Assembly (NCBI GenBank): GCA_027619415.1 | Contig: JAQCFO010000004.1 | Coordinates: 1-64,000 of the forward strand | Reading direction: 5' to 3' | DNA length: 64,000 nt | Source: Bacteroidota bacterium | GTDB taxonomy: Bacteria > Bacteroidota > Bacteroidia > Flavobacteriales > Flavobacteriaceae | Part shown: positions 20,024 to 30,383 of the stretch, one piece after another | Layout of the letters: every line of letters starts with the position of its first letter | Position numbering within the stretch: position 1 is the stretch's first letter | The notes under the pieces: generated by a model | Databases searched by the model: none | The model's input: only the letters and a program-made list of their open reading frames with translations | Told to the model about the DNA's origin: nothing | Made by a program: the position numbers and the translations under genes

Positions 20024-21685
20024 ATGATAATATTTAAAAACAATATGTCCCTGTTTTTTTTAATTACAATTTCAAGTTTATTAATTAAAACATTTTTTTT
20101 CGATGATAATTACCCGAAAAATCTCAAAATTGATGCCATTAACTATGCTTTTAATATAGAATTATCAGATAAATCAGATCAGATTAGTTGTGAGTTAATT
20201 GTAGATATTCGTTTTTTAGGATCAGGAGTTAAAGAATTAAGATTAGACTTAATAAATGCCTCAAGTAAATTAGGAAATAAAGGTATGGTAGTCAGTGAAG
20301 TTTCTTCAAACGAAAAAATGTTAAGTTTTTCTCACAAGAATGATGAGCTTATAATTCACTTACCAAAACCTTCCTTAATTGAACAATTTTCTAAATATAA
20401 AATTAAGTATAAAGGGATTCCGCAAAGTGGTCTAATAATTGGTGATAATAAACATGGAGACCGTACTTTTTTTAGTGATAACTGGCCTAACTTAACTCGT
20501 CATTGGCTTGCTACTATTGATCATCCTTATGATAAAGCTATGTGTGAGTTTATTGTCACAGCACCAGATCATTATCAAATCGTATCCAATGGCCTTAAAA
20601 TTGAAGAAAGTAATATAAATAACAATAAACGTGTTACTCATTGGAAGCAGTCAGTTCCAATTGCTAGTTGGCTTTTTGTTTTAGGTGCCGCTGATTTTGC
20701 AGTTCAATATGTCGATGAATATGAGGGAAAATCAATTCAAACTTGGGTATTTAAACAAGATAGAGAAGCTGGATTTTATGATTTTTCAGAACCAACAAAG
20801 AAAGTATTGAAATTTTATAGTGATAATATAGGGCCCTTTTCTTATGAAAAACTAGCTAACATACAGTCTAATAGTGTAAGTGGGGGTATGGAGGCTGCTT
20901 CAGCAATTTTGTATAGTGATAATTCAGTTGTAGGCGATCGTAATGTACGATGGAGAAACGTAGTTATTCATGAAATTGCTCATCAATGGTTTGGAAATTC
21001 AGTAACACAATATGATTGGGATGATGTTTGGTTAAGTGAAGGATTTGCTACTTACTTTACTTTGTTATTTATTGAACATGAATATGGAAGGGAAGAATTT
21101 ATAAAAGGACTTGAATCGAGTCAAAAAAGTGTAGATTCATTTTATGATAAAAACCCAAAATACCAAATAGTTCATGATAATTTAAAAAACATGAAAAATG
21201 TGACAAGTTCACAAACATATCAAAAAGGTAGTTGGACTTTACATATGCTTCGAGGTTTTCTAGGTAATGAAGTTTTTTGGGAAGGAATCAAAGTTTATTA
21301 TAACAAGTATAGAGACTTAAATGCAACTACTAGTGATTTTAAAAATACTATGGAAGATGTATCAAACAAAGATTTAAATTTATTTTTTGATCAATGGCTG
21401 TATAACCCAGGGATTTTTAAACTAAAAGGAAATTGGAAATACAACAATAAAAATCAGATAATTATTAATATAAAACAGATTCAAAATGATGGTAGTTTAT
21501 TTAAAATGCCCATTGAGGTCGGAATTATTTATGATGACAATGTAGATCATTTAGAGATAATAGAAGTCAGTAAAAAATCTAATTCATTTGTAATTAATGT
21601 TAAAAAGGAACCAAAAAATGTAATTCTTGATCCAAATTACTGGATTTTAATGAATAAGGATTTTAGAAAAAAAGTTTTTAATTAA
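20024..21685 (+). CDS. M1 family metallopeptidase (aminopeptidase)
   Basis: SGGMEAASAI, VIHEIAHQWFGNSVTQYDWDDVWLSEGFATYF (HEXXH-18-E). Confidence 0.93.
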   Translation: MIIFKNNMSLFFLITISSLLIKTFFFDDNYPKNLKIDAINYAFNIELSDKSDQISCELIVDIRFLGSGVKELRLDLINASSKLGNKGMVVSEVSSNEKMLSFSHKNDELIIHLPKPSLIEQFSKYKIKYKGIPQSGLIIGDNKHGDRTFFSDNWPNLTRHWLATIDHPYDKAMCEFIVTAPDHYQIVSNGLKIEESNINNNKRVTHWKQSVPIASWLFVLGAADFAVQYVDEYEGKSIQTWVFKQDREAGFYDFSEPTKKVLKFYSDNIGPFSYEKLANIQSNSVSGGMEAASAILYSDNSVVGDRNVRWRNVVIHEIAHQWFGNSVTQYDWDDVWLSEGFATYFTLLFIEHEYGREEFIKGLESSQKSVDSFYDKNPKYQIVHDNLKNMKNVTSSQTYQKGSWTLHMLRGFLGNEVFWEGIKVYYNKYRDLNATTSDFKNTMEDVSNKDLNLFFDQWLYNPGIFKLKGNWKYNNKNQIIINIKQIQNDGSLFKMPIEVGIIYDDNVDHLEIIEVSKKSNSFVINVKKEPKNVILDPNYWILMNKDFRKKVFN

Positions 21686-21796
21686 TCTAAATATTTAATT
21701 AAAACATACTGTTCTTAATCGTAATGAATTAGAAAAGGCTGGTGTAAAATTCATGTTATTATTAAACTATAATATTATTTTTATTAGATTTAGAAA

Positions 21797-23416
21797 ATGA
21801 GTCAATCATATGATTATATAATTATTGGAGCAGGGTCAGCCGGCTGTGTTTTAGCTAACCGATTGTCAAAAAATCCGAAGAATTCTGTTTTACTATTAGA
21901 AGCAGGAGGGCCAGATAATAGCATGAATATCCATATACCTGGTGCATATTTAAAGGTTCATAAGAGTAAGGAAGACTGGGGTTTTTGGTCTGAAGAACAG
22001 ACAAATATTTTGAATCGAAAAATCTATTTGCCTAGAGGAAAAACCCTTGGCGGTAGTAGTTCTACTAATGCCATGGCTTATGTAAGAGGTAACGTTGCCG
22101 ATTATGATGGCTGGGCAAAACTTGGTAATACGGGTTGGGGTTATAATGACTTACTTCCATATTTTAAACATTCAGAAAATCATGCGCAATTTGATACTAT
22201 GGATGCTGGATATCATGGTAATTCTGGAGAATTGGGAGTTACTCTTCCAGTTAAGTTTAAATCTCCTTATGTTGAAGGATTTATTGCTGCATGTGCAGCA
22301 ATGGGTATTCCCGCTAATTCAGACTATAACGGAGCAAAACAAGAAGGCGCTGGTGTGGTGCAAAGCACTATAACAAACGGAAAACGTGCAAGTGCGGCAA
22401 CTGCTTTTTTAAAACCTGCTCTAGAGCGATCCAATCTGACTGCTGTTTCATATGCACAAGTCGATAAGCTTATTTTTAAAGATAAAAAAGCAGTAGGAGT
22501 CATATATAGTAAAGAAAAAAAAATGATACAAGTACTTGCTAAAAATGAAATTATTCTTTCTGCTGGCACCTTTCATTCACCACAGTTATTAATGCTTTCT
22601 GGTATTGGTGAAGCTTCAGAACTAAAAAAACATGGAATTGAATGCATACATGAATTAAAAGGAGTAGGAAAAAATCTTCAGGATCATTTGTTTTTTCCTA
22701 TTTGTGGTCAAACTAAAACCCAAGAGGGAATCAATCATTACATCCCTCTTTTAAAACAATTCAAAGCTGCTTGGAATTATTTTATTCATAAAAAAGGAGT
22801 TTTTTGTTCTAGTCCACTTGAAGGAATGGCCTTTTTTGATCTCGATCAAAAGGGTAAAGAAGTCAATTTTCAACTTCACTTTTCTCCTATGTGGTTAGGT
22901 AATAAATATGGCTACGATGCTTATGATCTTAATAAATTTCCACGTTCCGATGGTTTTACTATTTTCCCCACTCTGCTACATCCAAAGAGTAGGGGAACTA
23001 TTAGTCTTTCATCTGCAGATCCAAAAGATGCACCAATAATACAACCTAATTTTTTACAAGAGAAAGAAGACTTAGATAAGCTGGTTAAAGGAGGTGAATT
23101 GGTTTTTAGAATAATGGAAGAACAGGCTATGAAAAAACATATTAAAGCAAATGGAATTCCAAATAATCGAACTTCTAAGGACTTACTTATTCAACATATA
23201 ATGAAGACTGTAGAAACAGTTTATCACCCTGTAGGCACTTGTAAGATGGGAAATGATGATATGGCAGTTGTTGATCCTACTTTAAAAATTCATGGTATTA
23301 AAAATCTTCGTGTTGTCGATGCATCTATCATGCCTAAAATTGTTTCCGGAAACACTAATGCTCCTGTTTATATGATTGCTGAAAAAGCAGCTGACATGAT
23401 CTTAATTAAAAGTTAG
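21797..23416 (+). CDS. GMC family FAD oxidoreductase (choline dehydrogenase-like)
   Basis: [77 protein letters not shown]. Confidence 0.95.
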   Translation: MSQSYDYIIIGAGSAGCVLANRLSKNPKNSVLLLEAGGPDNSMNIHIPGAYLKVHKSKEDWGFWSEEQTNILNRKIYLPRGKTLGGSSSTNAMAYVRGNVADYDGWAKLGNTGWGYNDLLPYFKHSENHAQFDTMDAGYHGNSGELGVTLPVKFKSPYVEGFIAACAAMGIPANSDYNGAKQEGAGVVQSTITNGKRASAATAFLKPALERSNLTAVSYAQVDKLIFKDKKAVGVIYSKEKKMIQVLAKNEIILSAGTFHSPQLLMLSGIGEASELKKHGIECIHELKGVGKNLQDHLFFPICGQTKTQEGINHYIPLLKQFKAAWNYFIHKKGVFCSSPLEGMAFFDLDQKGKEVNFQLHFSPMWLGNKYGYDAYDLNKFPRSDGFTIFPTLLHPKSRGTISLSSADPKDAPIIQPNFLQEKEDLDKLVKGGELVFRIMEEQAMKKHIKANGIPNNRTSKDLLIQHIMKTVETVYHPVGTCKMGNDDMAVVDPTLKIHGIKNLRVVDASIMPKIVSGNTNAPVYMIAEKAADMILIKS

Positions 23417-23473
23417 TTTTTAAAAGTTAGTCTATTTTGATAGCATAAAGAATTAATTTAAATTTATAAATAC

Positions 23474-23983
23474 ATGAAAAAAATATTAATTCTAATAATG
23501 CTTTATAATGTTCAAGCATATTCTCAAAATAGTAAGTATACAAAAAATGTGCAATCCATAGATGTTGTCATTGAAACTTTATATGCAGTTATTTCAGGAG
23601 ATAAGGGAGTGGAAAGAGATTGGGATTTATTTACTTATCTATTTCATGAAAATGCAAAGTTGATTCCCATGACAATAAATGAAAAAGGTAAATCAAATAT
23701 TCAATTTTTAAGTCCAAAAGAATATATAGATAATTCAGGAAAATGGTTATTTGAAAATGGCTTTCATGAAAAAGAAATTGGAAGAACAACAGAGCAATTT
23801 GGTAATATTGCTCATGTTTTTTCTAGCTACGAATCTTTTAGAACTAAATATGAAAAAAAACCTTTTAGCAGAGGGATAAACAGTATTCAACTACATTTTG
23901 ATGGTGATCGATGGTGGATATTAAATGTATATTGGATGGCTGAAAACAATAAAAATATAATTCAAGATAAATATTTATTTTAA
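23474..23983 (+). CDS. Secreted protein, SnoaL/DUF4440-like fold
   Basis: Signal peptide; RDWDLFTYLFHENAKLIPM...FRTKYEKKPFSRGINSIQLHFDGDRWWILNVYW. Confidence 0.65.
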   Translation: MKKILILIMLYNVQAYSQNSKYTKNVQSIDVVIETLYAVISGDKGVERDWDLFTYLFHENAKLIPMTINEKGKSNIQFLSPKEYIDNSGKWLFENGFHEKEIGRTTEQFGNIAHVFSSYESFRTKYEKKPFSRGINSIQLHFDGDRWWILNVYWMAENNKNIIQDKYLF

Positions 23984-24018
23984 ATATTTATTAAATCGAA
24001 TAATCTAATAATGACAAG

Positions 24019-25233
24019 ATGATGACACTTGATGAAAAATTTAAGGCTATTGAAGCAAATAATGCTCCTGGTCAGGAAGTTCGACAACAAATAGAAAATC
24101 TTAGTACTATTCAACAAGGAGAGAAACTTGACGGAGTTCCTGTAGATTTCTCCCATGGAGATGTAGACGCTTTTCCTCCAACTCCTAGCTCTGAAATAGC
24201 TTGGAAAGATGGTTTTAATAAAGGAGCTTCTCAGGCTTATACTGAGTACAGGGGTTCTGCTGATATAAGAAATAAATTAGCTATTCGTTTAGGTAAGTTT
24301 ACCGGTTATCCGATTGATCCTAACAACGAATTAATTATTACACCAGGAACTCAAGGCGCATTATTTTTGGCACTTGGTGCGATAGTAGGTAACGAGACGA
24401 AAGTTGCAGTAGTTGAACCCGACTATTTTGCCAATCGAAAACTTGTGAAATTTTTTGGCGGAATAATTGTGCCAATCTCTTTAAACTATAAGGATTCACA
24501 ATCAAAAAATAGTCCAGATATTAGCCAAATTGAAGAGGCTTTTAAAAACGGGACAAAGGTTTTAGTTTTTTCAACGCCTAATAACCCAACTGGTCTTGTA
24601 TATTCAAATGCTATCATAAATAAAATAGGTGTTTTAGCACAAGCATATGGAGTTACTGTAATTGTAGATCAACTGTATTCAAGAATGTTATATGGAAAAG
24701 AGGAGTATACTCATCTTTGCTCTTGTGAGATTAAGCCTGAAAATCTGATTACAATAATGGGTCCATCAAAAACTGAATCTCTAAGTGGATTTCGATTAGG
24801 AGTTGCTTTTGGTACACCAAAATTAATTGAAAGAATGGAAAGTCTTCAGGCAATTGTTTCTCTACGTGCTTCAGGTTATAATCAAGCTGTTCTTAACACT
24901 TGGTTTCAAGAACCTTCAGAATGGATGGAAAATCGTATTAAAGAACACGAACTTATAAGAAATGAATTACTGCAGATTTTTAGATCTGCCAATCTTTATA
25001 CAGTAACTCCACAAGCAGGTAGTTATCTTTTTCCACAACTGCCTTCACTTAGCGTAGGATTACATGATTTTGTACGTTTGTTACGTGTTCAAGCAAATGT
25101 GATAGTTACACCAGGCTCAGAATTTGATCCTGCGTGTAGCGATAGTATTCGATTAAACTTTTCACAAGATTATAATAAGGCAGTTTCGGCAGCAAAAAGA
25201 ATTGTAAAAATGGTAAAAATTTACAGCAGATGA
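24019..25233 (+). CDS. PLP-dependent aminotransferase, class I/II
   Basis: ITPGTQGALFLALGAI, STPNNPTGLVYSN, GPSKTESLSGFRLG. Confidence 0.9.
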   Translation: MMTLDEKFKAIEANNAPGQEVRQQIENLSTIQQGEKLDGVPVDFSHGDVDAFPPTPSSEIAWKDGFNKGASQAYTEYRGSADIRNKLAIRLGKFTGYPIDPNNELIITPGTQGALFLALGAIVGNETKVAVVEPDYFANRKLVKFFGGIIVPISLNYKDSQSKNSPDISQIEEAFKNGTKVLVFSTPNNPTGLVYSNAIINKIGVLAQAYGVTVIVDQLYSRMLYGKEEYTHLCSCEIKPENLITIMGPSKTESLSGFRLGVAFGTPKLIERMESLQAIVSLRASGYNQAVLNTWFQEPSEWMENRIKEHELIRNELLQIFRSANLYTVTPQAGSYLFPQLPSLSVGLHDFVRLLRVQANVIVTPGSEFDPACSDSIRLNFSQDYNKAVSAAKRIVKMVKIYSR

Positions 25234-25658
25234 ATAAAAACAATGAACAACCAATTCCTCAAGGGAAGTACTTGTCAGCTGTTAGGCACGCAGATTTGAT
25301 TTATACTTCAGGAATGACCCCTAGAAAGGCAGGGAACCTTCTTTATGTAGGTAAAATTAGAGTAAAAGATCCTATAGAATCTCATAAAGAGGCTGTTCGT
25401 TTGGCTACTTTAAATGCCATAATTGCTGCAAATGCTTGTTTAAAAAAGGGTGAGAGAATATCCTTAATTCTTCAACTCAATGTTTTTATAAATGCAGAGA
25501 ATGAATTTACAGCTCATTCTGAAATTGCGGATTATGCTTCTGAAGAGTTAATGATAAACTTTGGAGAAAAATGTATAGGAAGTAGGGCGGCTATAGGAGT
25601 TGCTTCATTACCATCAAATGCACCAGTTGAAATAACAATCATAGCGAAAGTGGTCTAG
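25230..25658 (+). CDS. RidA/YjgF family protein
   Basis: YTSGMTPRK..., LNAIIAANACLKKG, RAAIGVASLPSNAPVEITIIAKV; 4-bp overlap with the aminotransferase. Confidence 0.88.
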   Translation: MNKNNEQPIPQGKYLSAVRHADLIYTSGMTPRKAGNLLYVGKIRVKDPIESHKEAVRLATLNAIIAANACLKKGERISLILQLNVFINAENEFTAHSEIADYASEELMINFGEKCIGSRAAIGVASLPSNAPVEITIIAKVV

Positions 25659-25693
25659 TTCCAATTGAAAAATACTATTGAATTTTGTATTTT

Positions 25694-26146
25694 TTAATTA
25701 ATGTTTCTCAAACCCTCATAAACCACAATGCTTACTGCATTTGCTAAATTTAAGCTTCTTACATGAGTGCTGTATATTGGAATCTTATATAGTTTATCTA
25801 AGTTTTTATCAATTAAATTTTTTGATAAACCGACAGATTCCTTTCCGAAAACGAAAAACATATTGTCCTTATAGTCAATAGAACAATAGCTTTTTTTTCC
25901 AAAACTTGACAGATAGACCATATTTTTATCATTATTTATTGATAAAAATTCATTTACACTTTGATAAATCTTTACAGAAATGTGTTTCCAATAATCTAGT
26001 CCAGCTCTTTTTAATCTAGCATCATTTAATTCAAACCCAAATGGCTTTACTAAATGTAAAACTGACCCTGATGCTAAGCTGAGACGGCCAATATTTCCAG
26101 TATTCATAGGTATTTCAGGTTCTATAAGTACAATGTTAAACCCCAT
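25694..26146 (-). CDS. trmL: tRNA (cytidine(34)-2'-O)-methyltransferase (SPOUT)
   Basis: IVLIEPEIPMNTGNIGRL, VFGKESVGLS, VRSLNLANAVSIVVYE. Confidence 0.93.
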   Translation of the reverse strand: MGFNIVLIEPEIPMNTGNIGRLSLASGSVLHLVKPFGFELNDARLKRAGLDYWKHISVKIYQSVNEFLSINNDKNMVYLSSFGKKSYCSIDYKDNMFFVFGKESVGLSKNLIDKNLDKLYKIPIYSTHVRSLNLANAVSIVVYEGLRNIN

Positions 26147-26393
26147 TAATTTTATACTAATCTATATTTAATTATTATTTTAAAACTAATATGGACGCAA
26201 GTGTTTGTGTTTTGTGCTTTTTATTATGTTCTAATTTATAATTCTTTTCTTATAAAATCTTTGCTAAGTTCTATGGCTTTTAAAGGATGTAAATAAAAAA
26301 AGGATTGATTTTTTTAAAACTTTATAAAATTAAATAATTTAAAAAAAGTTGTTCAAAAATAAGGCAGACTAAAATAATAATTTTGAATTTATG

Positions 26394-26675
26394 TTATAAC
26401 AAGTCTTCTATATCTTCGTTTAAATCAATAATATCATTAATCTCGTCGTCCTCGTCGTCGTCAACAAAATTTTCCATTGCTCTTACTAATTGAGTACTAA
26501 TCTTTACTAAATAAATTATATCAGCACTTTTTATTTCAACAGCTTTTATAATCTCACCTTTTTGATTTTTGAATGAAATAATGTTGTGGTCTGAATATCC
26601 ATCTGGATATTTTTCAACTAATAACGATAAAACCTCTTCACTTAATTTTTTAAAATCAACAATTTTACGTATCAT
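26394..26675 (-). CDS. Small hypothetical protein with very acidic tail, downstream of a DHS-like gene
   Basis: 93 aa, ends MENFVDDDEDDEINDIIDLNEDIEDLL; same strand, 10 bp after the DHS-like gene. Confidence 0.7.
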   Translation of the reverse strand: MIRKIVDFKKLSEEVLSLLVEKYPDGYSDHNIISFKNQKGEIIKAVEIKSADIIYLVKISTQLVRAMENFVDDDEDDEINDIIDLNEDIEDLL

Positions 26676-26685
26676 ATTGTTTAAT

Positions 26686-27660
26686 TTACATATCCAACAA
26701 ATAGGCGAAAATTAGTGGAGCGACTATTGTTGCATCACTTTCAATTATGAATTTTGGAGTATCAACTCCTAATTTTCCCCAAGTTATTTTTTCATTAGGC
26801 ACTGCTCCAGAATAAGAACCATAGCTTGTTGTTGAGTCACTTATTTGACAGAAATAGCTCCAGAATGGTGTATTTTTACGTTCTAAATCTTGATATAGCA
26901 TAGGGACCACACAAATCGGAAAATCTCCCGCAATTCCTCCACCTATTTGAAAAAAACCAATACCATTTTTTGAATTTTCAGTATACCAGTCAGCTAAAAA
27001 AGTCATGTATTCTATTCCAGATTTCATCGTAGTTGCATTTAACTTTCCTTTAAGCACATAACTTGCAAAAATATTCCCCATAGTACTGTCTTCCCATCCA
27101 GGACATACTATTGGTAAATTCTTTTTTGCTGCTGCATATACCCAAGAATCTTTTAAATCTATTTCATAATATTGCTCTAATATTCCAGATAATAATAGTT
27201 TGTACATATACTCATGGGGTAAGTAACGTTCCCCTTTATCATCAGCTTCTTTCCAAATGGCATAAATATGCTTTTGTAATCTTCTAAAAGCTTCTTCTTC
27301 TGGTATGCAAGTATCTGTAACTCTATTTAATCCTTTTTTTAATAAATCCCATTCTTGTTCAGGAGATAAGTCTCTATAGTTAGGAATTCGTTTGTAATGT
27401 GAATGTGCTACCAAGTTCATAATATCCTCCTCAAGATTAGCGCCAGTACAGGATATGATATGTACCTTATCTTTACGAATCATTTCAGCAAAAATCTTAC
27501 CTAATTCAGCTGTGCTCATTGCCCCAGCTAAGGATACTAACATTTTTGCTTCATTTTCTAATTGGTATTCATAAGCTTTTGCAGCATCAACCAATGTAGC
27601 GGAATTAAAATGCAAATAATATTTATTTATAAAATTTGAAACGGGACCTTTATTCTTCAT
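26686..27660 (-). CDS. Deoxyhypusine synthase-like protein (bacterial DHS family / possible homospermidine synthase)
   Basis: VSLAGAMSTAELGK, ISCTGANLEED, YENSKNGIGFFQIGGGI, PNEKITWGKLG (WGK catalytic-lysine context retained). Confidence 0.88.
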   Translation of the reverse strand: MKNKGPVSNFINKYYLHFNSATLVDAAKAYEYQLENEAKMLVSLAGAMSTAELGKIFAEMIRKDKVHIISCTGANLEEDIMNLVAHSHYKRIPNYRDLSPEQEWDLLKKGLNRVTDTCIPEEEAFRRLQKHIYAIWKEADDKGERYLPHEYMYKLLLSGILEQYYEIDLKDSWVYAAAKKNLPIVCPGWEDSTMGNIFASYVLKGKLNATTMKSGIEYMTFLADWYTENSKNGIGFFQIGGGIAGDFPICVVPMLYQDLERKNTPFWSYFCQISDSTTSYGSYSGAVPNEKITWGKLGVDTPKFIIESDATIVAPLIFAYLLDM

Positions 27661-28588
27661 TATTTTTGTTAAATTTTAAAAAGTTACCTAATTTTTTTAA
27701 TTCTTTATAATTTTCTTCATAATTTTCTTCTGTTTCCTGATTATAAAATTTATAGCTTAACATTTTATAATATAATTTAGCCGCAAGAAAATCTGAAGAC
27801 TTCTCACTTATATTTGGACATAGTTCTACAATGTCAAATCCAACAACATTTTTTTCTTTAAATAATTGCTTTAAAAAATATAAAGTTTCAAACCACAACA
27901 AACCACCTGGCTCGGGTGTTCCTGTGCTAGGCAATATAGAATGATCAAAAGCATCTAAGTCGAAAGTAATAAATACATTTTCTGTCATTTGTTCTAAAGC
28001 AGAGTCCATCCATGAATCATTTACAGCCATTTCATGAGCAAAATAGGTTTTATCAAAATCCATTACATTTTTTTCATTAACATTCATTGATCGAATACCA
28101 ACCTGAATCAGATTAGTATTTTGACTTGCTTCATATAATGCACAAGCATGATTATAATTACTTCCGTTATAAGATTTTCTTAAATCAGCATGAGCATCTA
28201 TATGTACAACTGTTAGGTTTTGAAAAACTTCATTAAATGCTCGTATTGTTCCGATTGATATTGAATGTTCTCCTCCAATAATGGTAACAAATTTATTTTT
28301 TTTTATAAACCTTTTAGTTTCTTGATAAACAGCATCTACCATAGCTTCAGGAGTTGAGTTTACCGTAACTGGTTCTGTAAGATATATTCCTTTTTTATAA
28401 ACTTCTGAATCAGTTTCTATATCGTATAATTCCATATTGTTCGAAGCTTCCAAAAATGCTTCAGGACCTTTGTCGGCACCTTTTTGCCATGTACTTGTTC
28501 CATCGTAAGGAACAGGTATCAAAACGATCTTAGAATCTATTATATTTGCATATTTTTCAGGAATTCCTGCGTAAGTTTTATTTTCCAT
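27650..28588 (-). CDS. speB: Agmatinase (ureohydrolase family)
   Basis: GGEHSISIGTIRA, VVHIDAHADLR, FITFDLDAFDHSILPSTGTPEPGGL. Confidence 0.93.
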   Translation of the reverse strand: MENKTYAGIPEKYANIIDSKIVLIPVPYDGTSTWQKGADKGPEAFLEASNNMELYDIETDSEVYKKGIYLTEPVTVNSTPEAMVDAVYQETKRFIKKNKFVTIIGGEHSISIGTIRAFNEVFQNLTVVHIDAHADLRKSYNGSNYNHACALYEASQNTNLIQVGIRSMNVNEKNVMDFDKTYFAHEMAVNDSWMDSALEQMTENVFITFDLDAFDHSILPSTGTPEPGGLLWFETLYFLKQLFKEKNVVGFDIVELCPNISEKSSDFLAAKLYYKMLSYKFYNQETEENYEENYKELKKLGNFLKFNKNNEE

Positions 28589-28634
28589 ATAATTTATTAT
28601 CTAATTTAAATTCAAAATTTGAAATTGATTTTTT

Positions 28635-30044
28635 CTATTTATCATGATGATTATTGTAACCTAATATCTTTAACAAGTCTTCACTTTTTTGTTCTTCTCT
28701 AAAAACATAAGTTGTAATATTTCCTGTTTGATCTTTATCGATTATGATATGTTTAGGACCAGGAATTAAGCAATGTTGCAAGCCTCCATATCCACCAATA
28801 TTCTCTTGATATGCTCCTGTATTAAAAAAACCTATATATAAAGGTTTGTCTTTGTTGTATACAGGAAGGTAAATTCCATTAATATGCTGTTCACTATTGT
28901 AATAGTCGTCGCTATCACATGTTAAGCCACCTAATAGCACTCTTTCATAGTTATCATTCCATCTATTAATTGGAAGCATTACAAATCGTTGATTTATTGC
29001 CCAAGTATCAGGAAGTGTAGTGATAAATGAAGAGTTTATCATATTCCATTTTTCTCTATCATTTTGTTTCTTTTGATATAAAACTTCAAAAATAGAACCA
29101 CCACTTTCTCCAGCTGTAAAACTTCCGAATTCTGTAAATATATCAGGAACATCTATCTCTTCTTCCATACAAACTAGCTTGATTTGATTAACTATTTCAT
29201 CAGCCATATATTCATAATCAAAATTAAACCCCAAGGAGTTTTTGATAGGAAAACCTCCACCTATATTTAAACTATCTAGAGATGGACATATTTTTTTTAA
29301 ACCAGAATACACCTTCAGACATTTTAAAAGTTCGTTCCAATAATATGCGTTATCTCTAATGCCAGTATTGATAAAAAAATGAAGCATTTTTAGATTGACT
29401 TTAGGGTTATTCTTAATTTGGTTTTTATAAAATGGAATGATGTTTTTATAACCAATACCCAAACGTGATGTGTAAAACTCAAATTTTGGTTCTTCTTCAG
29501 AAGCTATACGGATACCAATATTAAAATTATCTTTAATTTCATTAGAAAGTAAGTCTATTTCCTCGTAGTTATCTATTATTGGTATGCATTTTTTATGTCC
29601 ATTATTTATCAGTTTTGCTATATTGGTAATATATTTCCCCCTTTTAAAACCATTACAAATAATATAAGTATTATTGTCAATTTTTCTATCTCTTTTTAGG
29701 TTTTCAATAATATCTATATCCGTAGCAGATGAGGTTTCAATATGAATATCATTTTTTAATGCTTCATTTAATACGTGTTTAAAGTGAGAACTTTTTGTAC
29801 AATAACAATAATTGTAACTACCATTATAATTGTGATTCTTATAAGCCTTTTTAAACCAATTCTTAGCTCTATTAATATTATTTGAAATTTGAGGTAAATA
29901 AGTGAATTTTAAAGGAGAGCCATAATCCTTAATTAATTTACTTAAGTCTATGTCGTGGAAATATAATTGGTTTTCTTTCAGTTTAAATTCAGGTTGTGGG
30001 AAATCGAAAGTTTGTTCGATTAAATCAATATATTTAGTGTTCAT
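28635..30044 (-). CDS. speA: Biosynthetic arginine decarboxylase-like, group IV PLP decarboxylase
   Basis: YCYCTKSSHFKHVLNEAL (PLP Lys region), LNIGGGFPI, FTEFGSFTAGESG; operonic with speB. Confidence 0.85.
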   Translation of the reverse strand: MNTKYIDLIEQTFDFPQPEFKLKENQLYFHDIDLSKLIKDYGSPLKFTYLPQISNNINRAKNWFKKAYKNHNYNGSYNYCYCTKSSHFKHVLNEALKNDIHIETSSATDIDIIENLKRDRKIDNNTYIICNGFKRGKYITNIAKLINNGHKKCIPIIDNYEEIDLLSNEIKDNFNIGIRIASEEEPKFEFYTSRLGIGYKNIIPFYKNQIKNNPKVNLKMLHFFINTGIRDNAYYWNELLKCLKVYSGLKKICPSLDSLNIGGGFPIKNSLGFNFDYEYMADEIVNQIKLVCMEEEIDVPDIFTEFGSFTAGESGGSIFEVLYQKKQNDREKWNMINSSFITTLPDTWAINQRFVMLPINRWNDNYERVLLGGLTCDSDDYYNSEQHINGIYLPVYNKDKPLYIGFFNTGAYQENIGGYGGLQHCLIPGPKHIIIDKDQTGNITTYVFREEQKSEDLLKILGYNNHHDK

Positions 30045-30195
30045 TTTATAATTTTATAGAGTTTTTTTTAGAAAGTTTTGATAAAAACTTTAATCTTTGG
30101 ATATAACTTAAATTATAATTTTATAATGTATTTTGGGAACAAAAGATAGTTTGTACTGCGAAGCAATAATTTTAATTTCAGAAGTTAGCTCTAAG

Positions 30196-30258
30196 TTTCG
30201 GTTACTTATCGAATAAGCAGCTTTTGAATAAGCCTTCCTAAATTTCAAAAGCCCGAAA
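30196..30258. repeat. Nested inverted repeat / structured intergenic element
   Basis: TTTCGG(30196-30201)...CCGAAA(30253-30258) enclosing GCTTTTGAA(30220-30228)/TTCAAAAGC(30244-30252); GAATAAGC occurs twice within it. Confidence 0.55.
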
Positions 30259-30383
30259 ATAAAAAAATATTTCACTTTGTTCAGCTAAAAGTTTTAATTT
30301 AAAAAACTTACCCTACAAATGAAATAAAAAAATATCAATAAATAAAATATTTTCTCTTAAAATCAAATCATTATATTTAATTT

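Noticed and set aside
22095-22373. Same-strand alternative-frame ORF within the GMC oxidoreductase (also 22324-22569 antisense)
   Set aside because: The GMC reading frame is intact and conserved throughout; these are shadow ORFs.
26440-26465. GTC/GTCGTC microsatellite-like run
   Set aside because: Explained by the Asp/Glu-rich tail of the 93-aa coding sequence.
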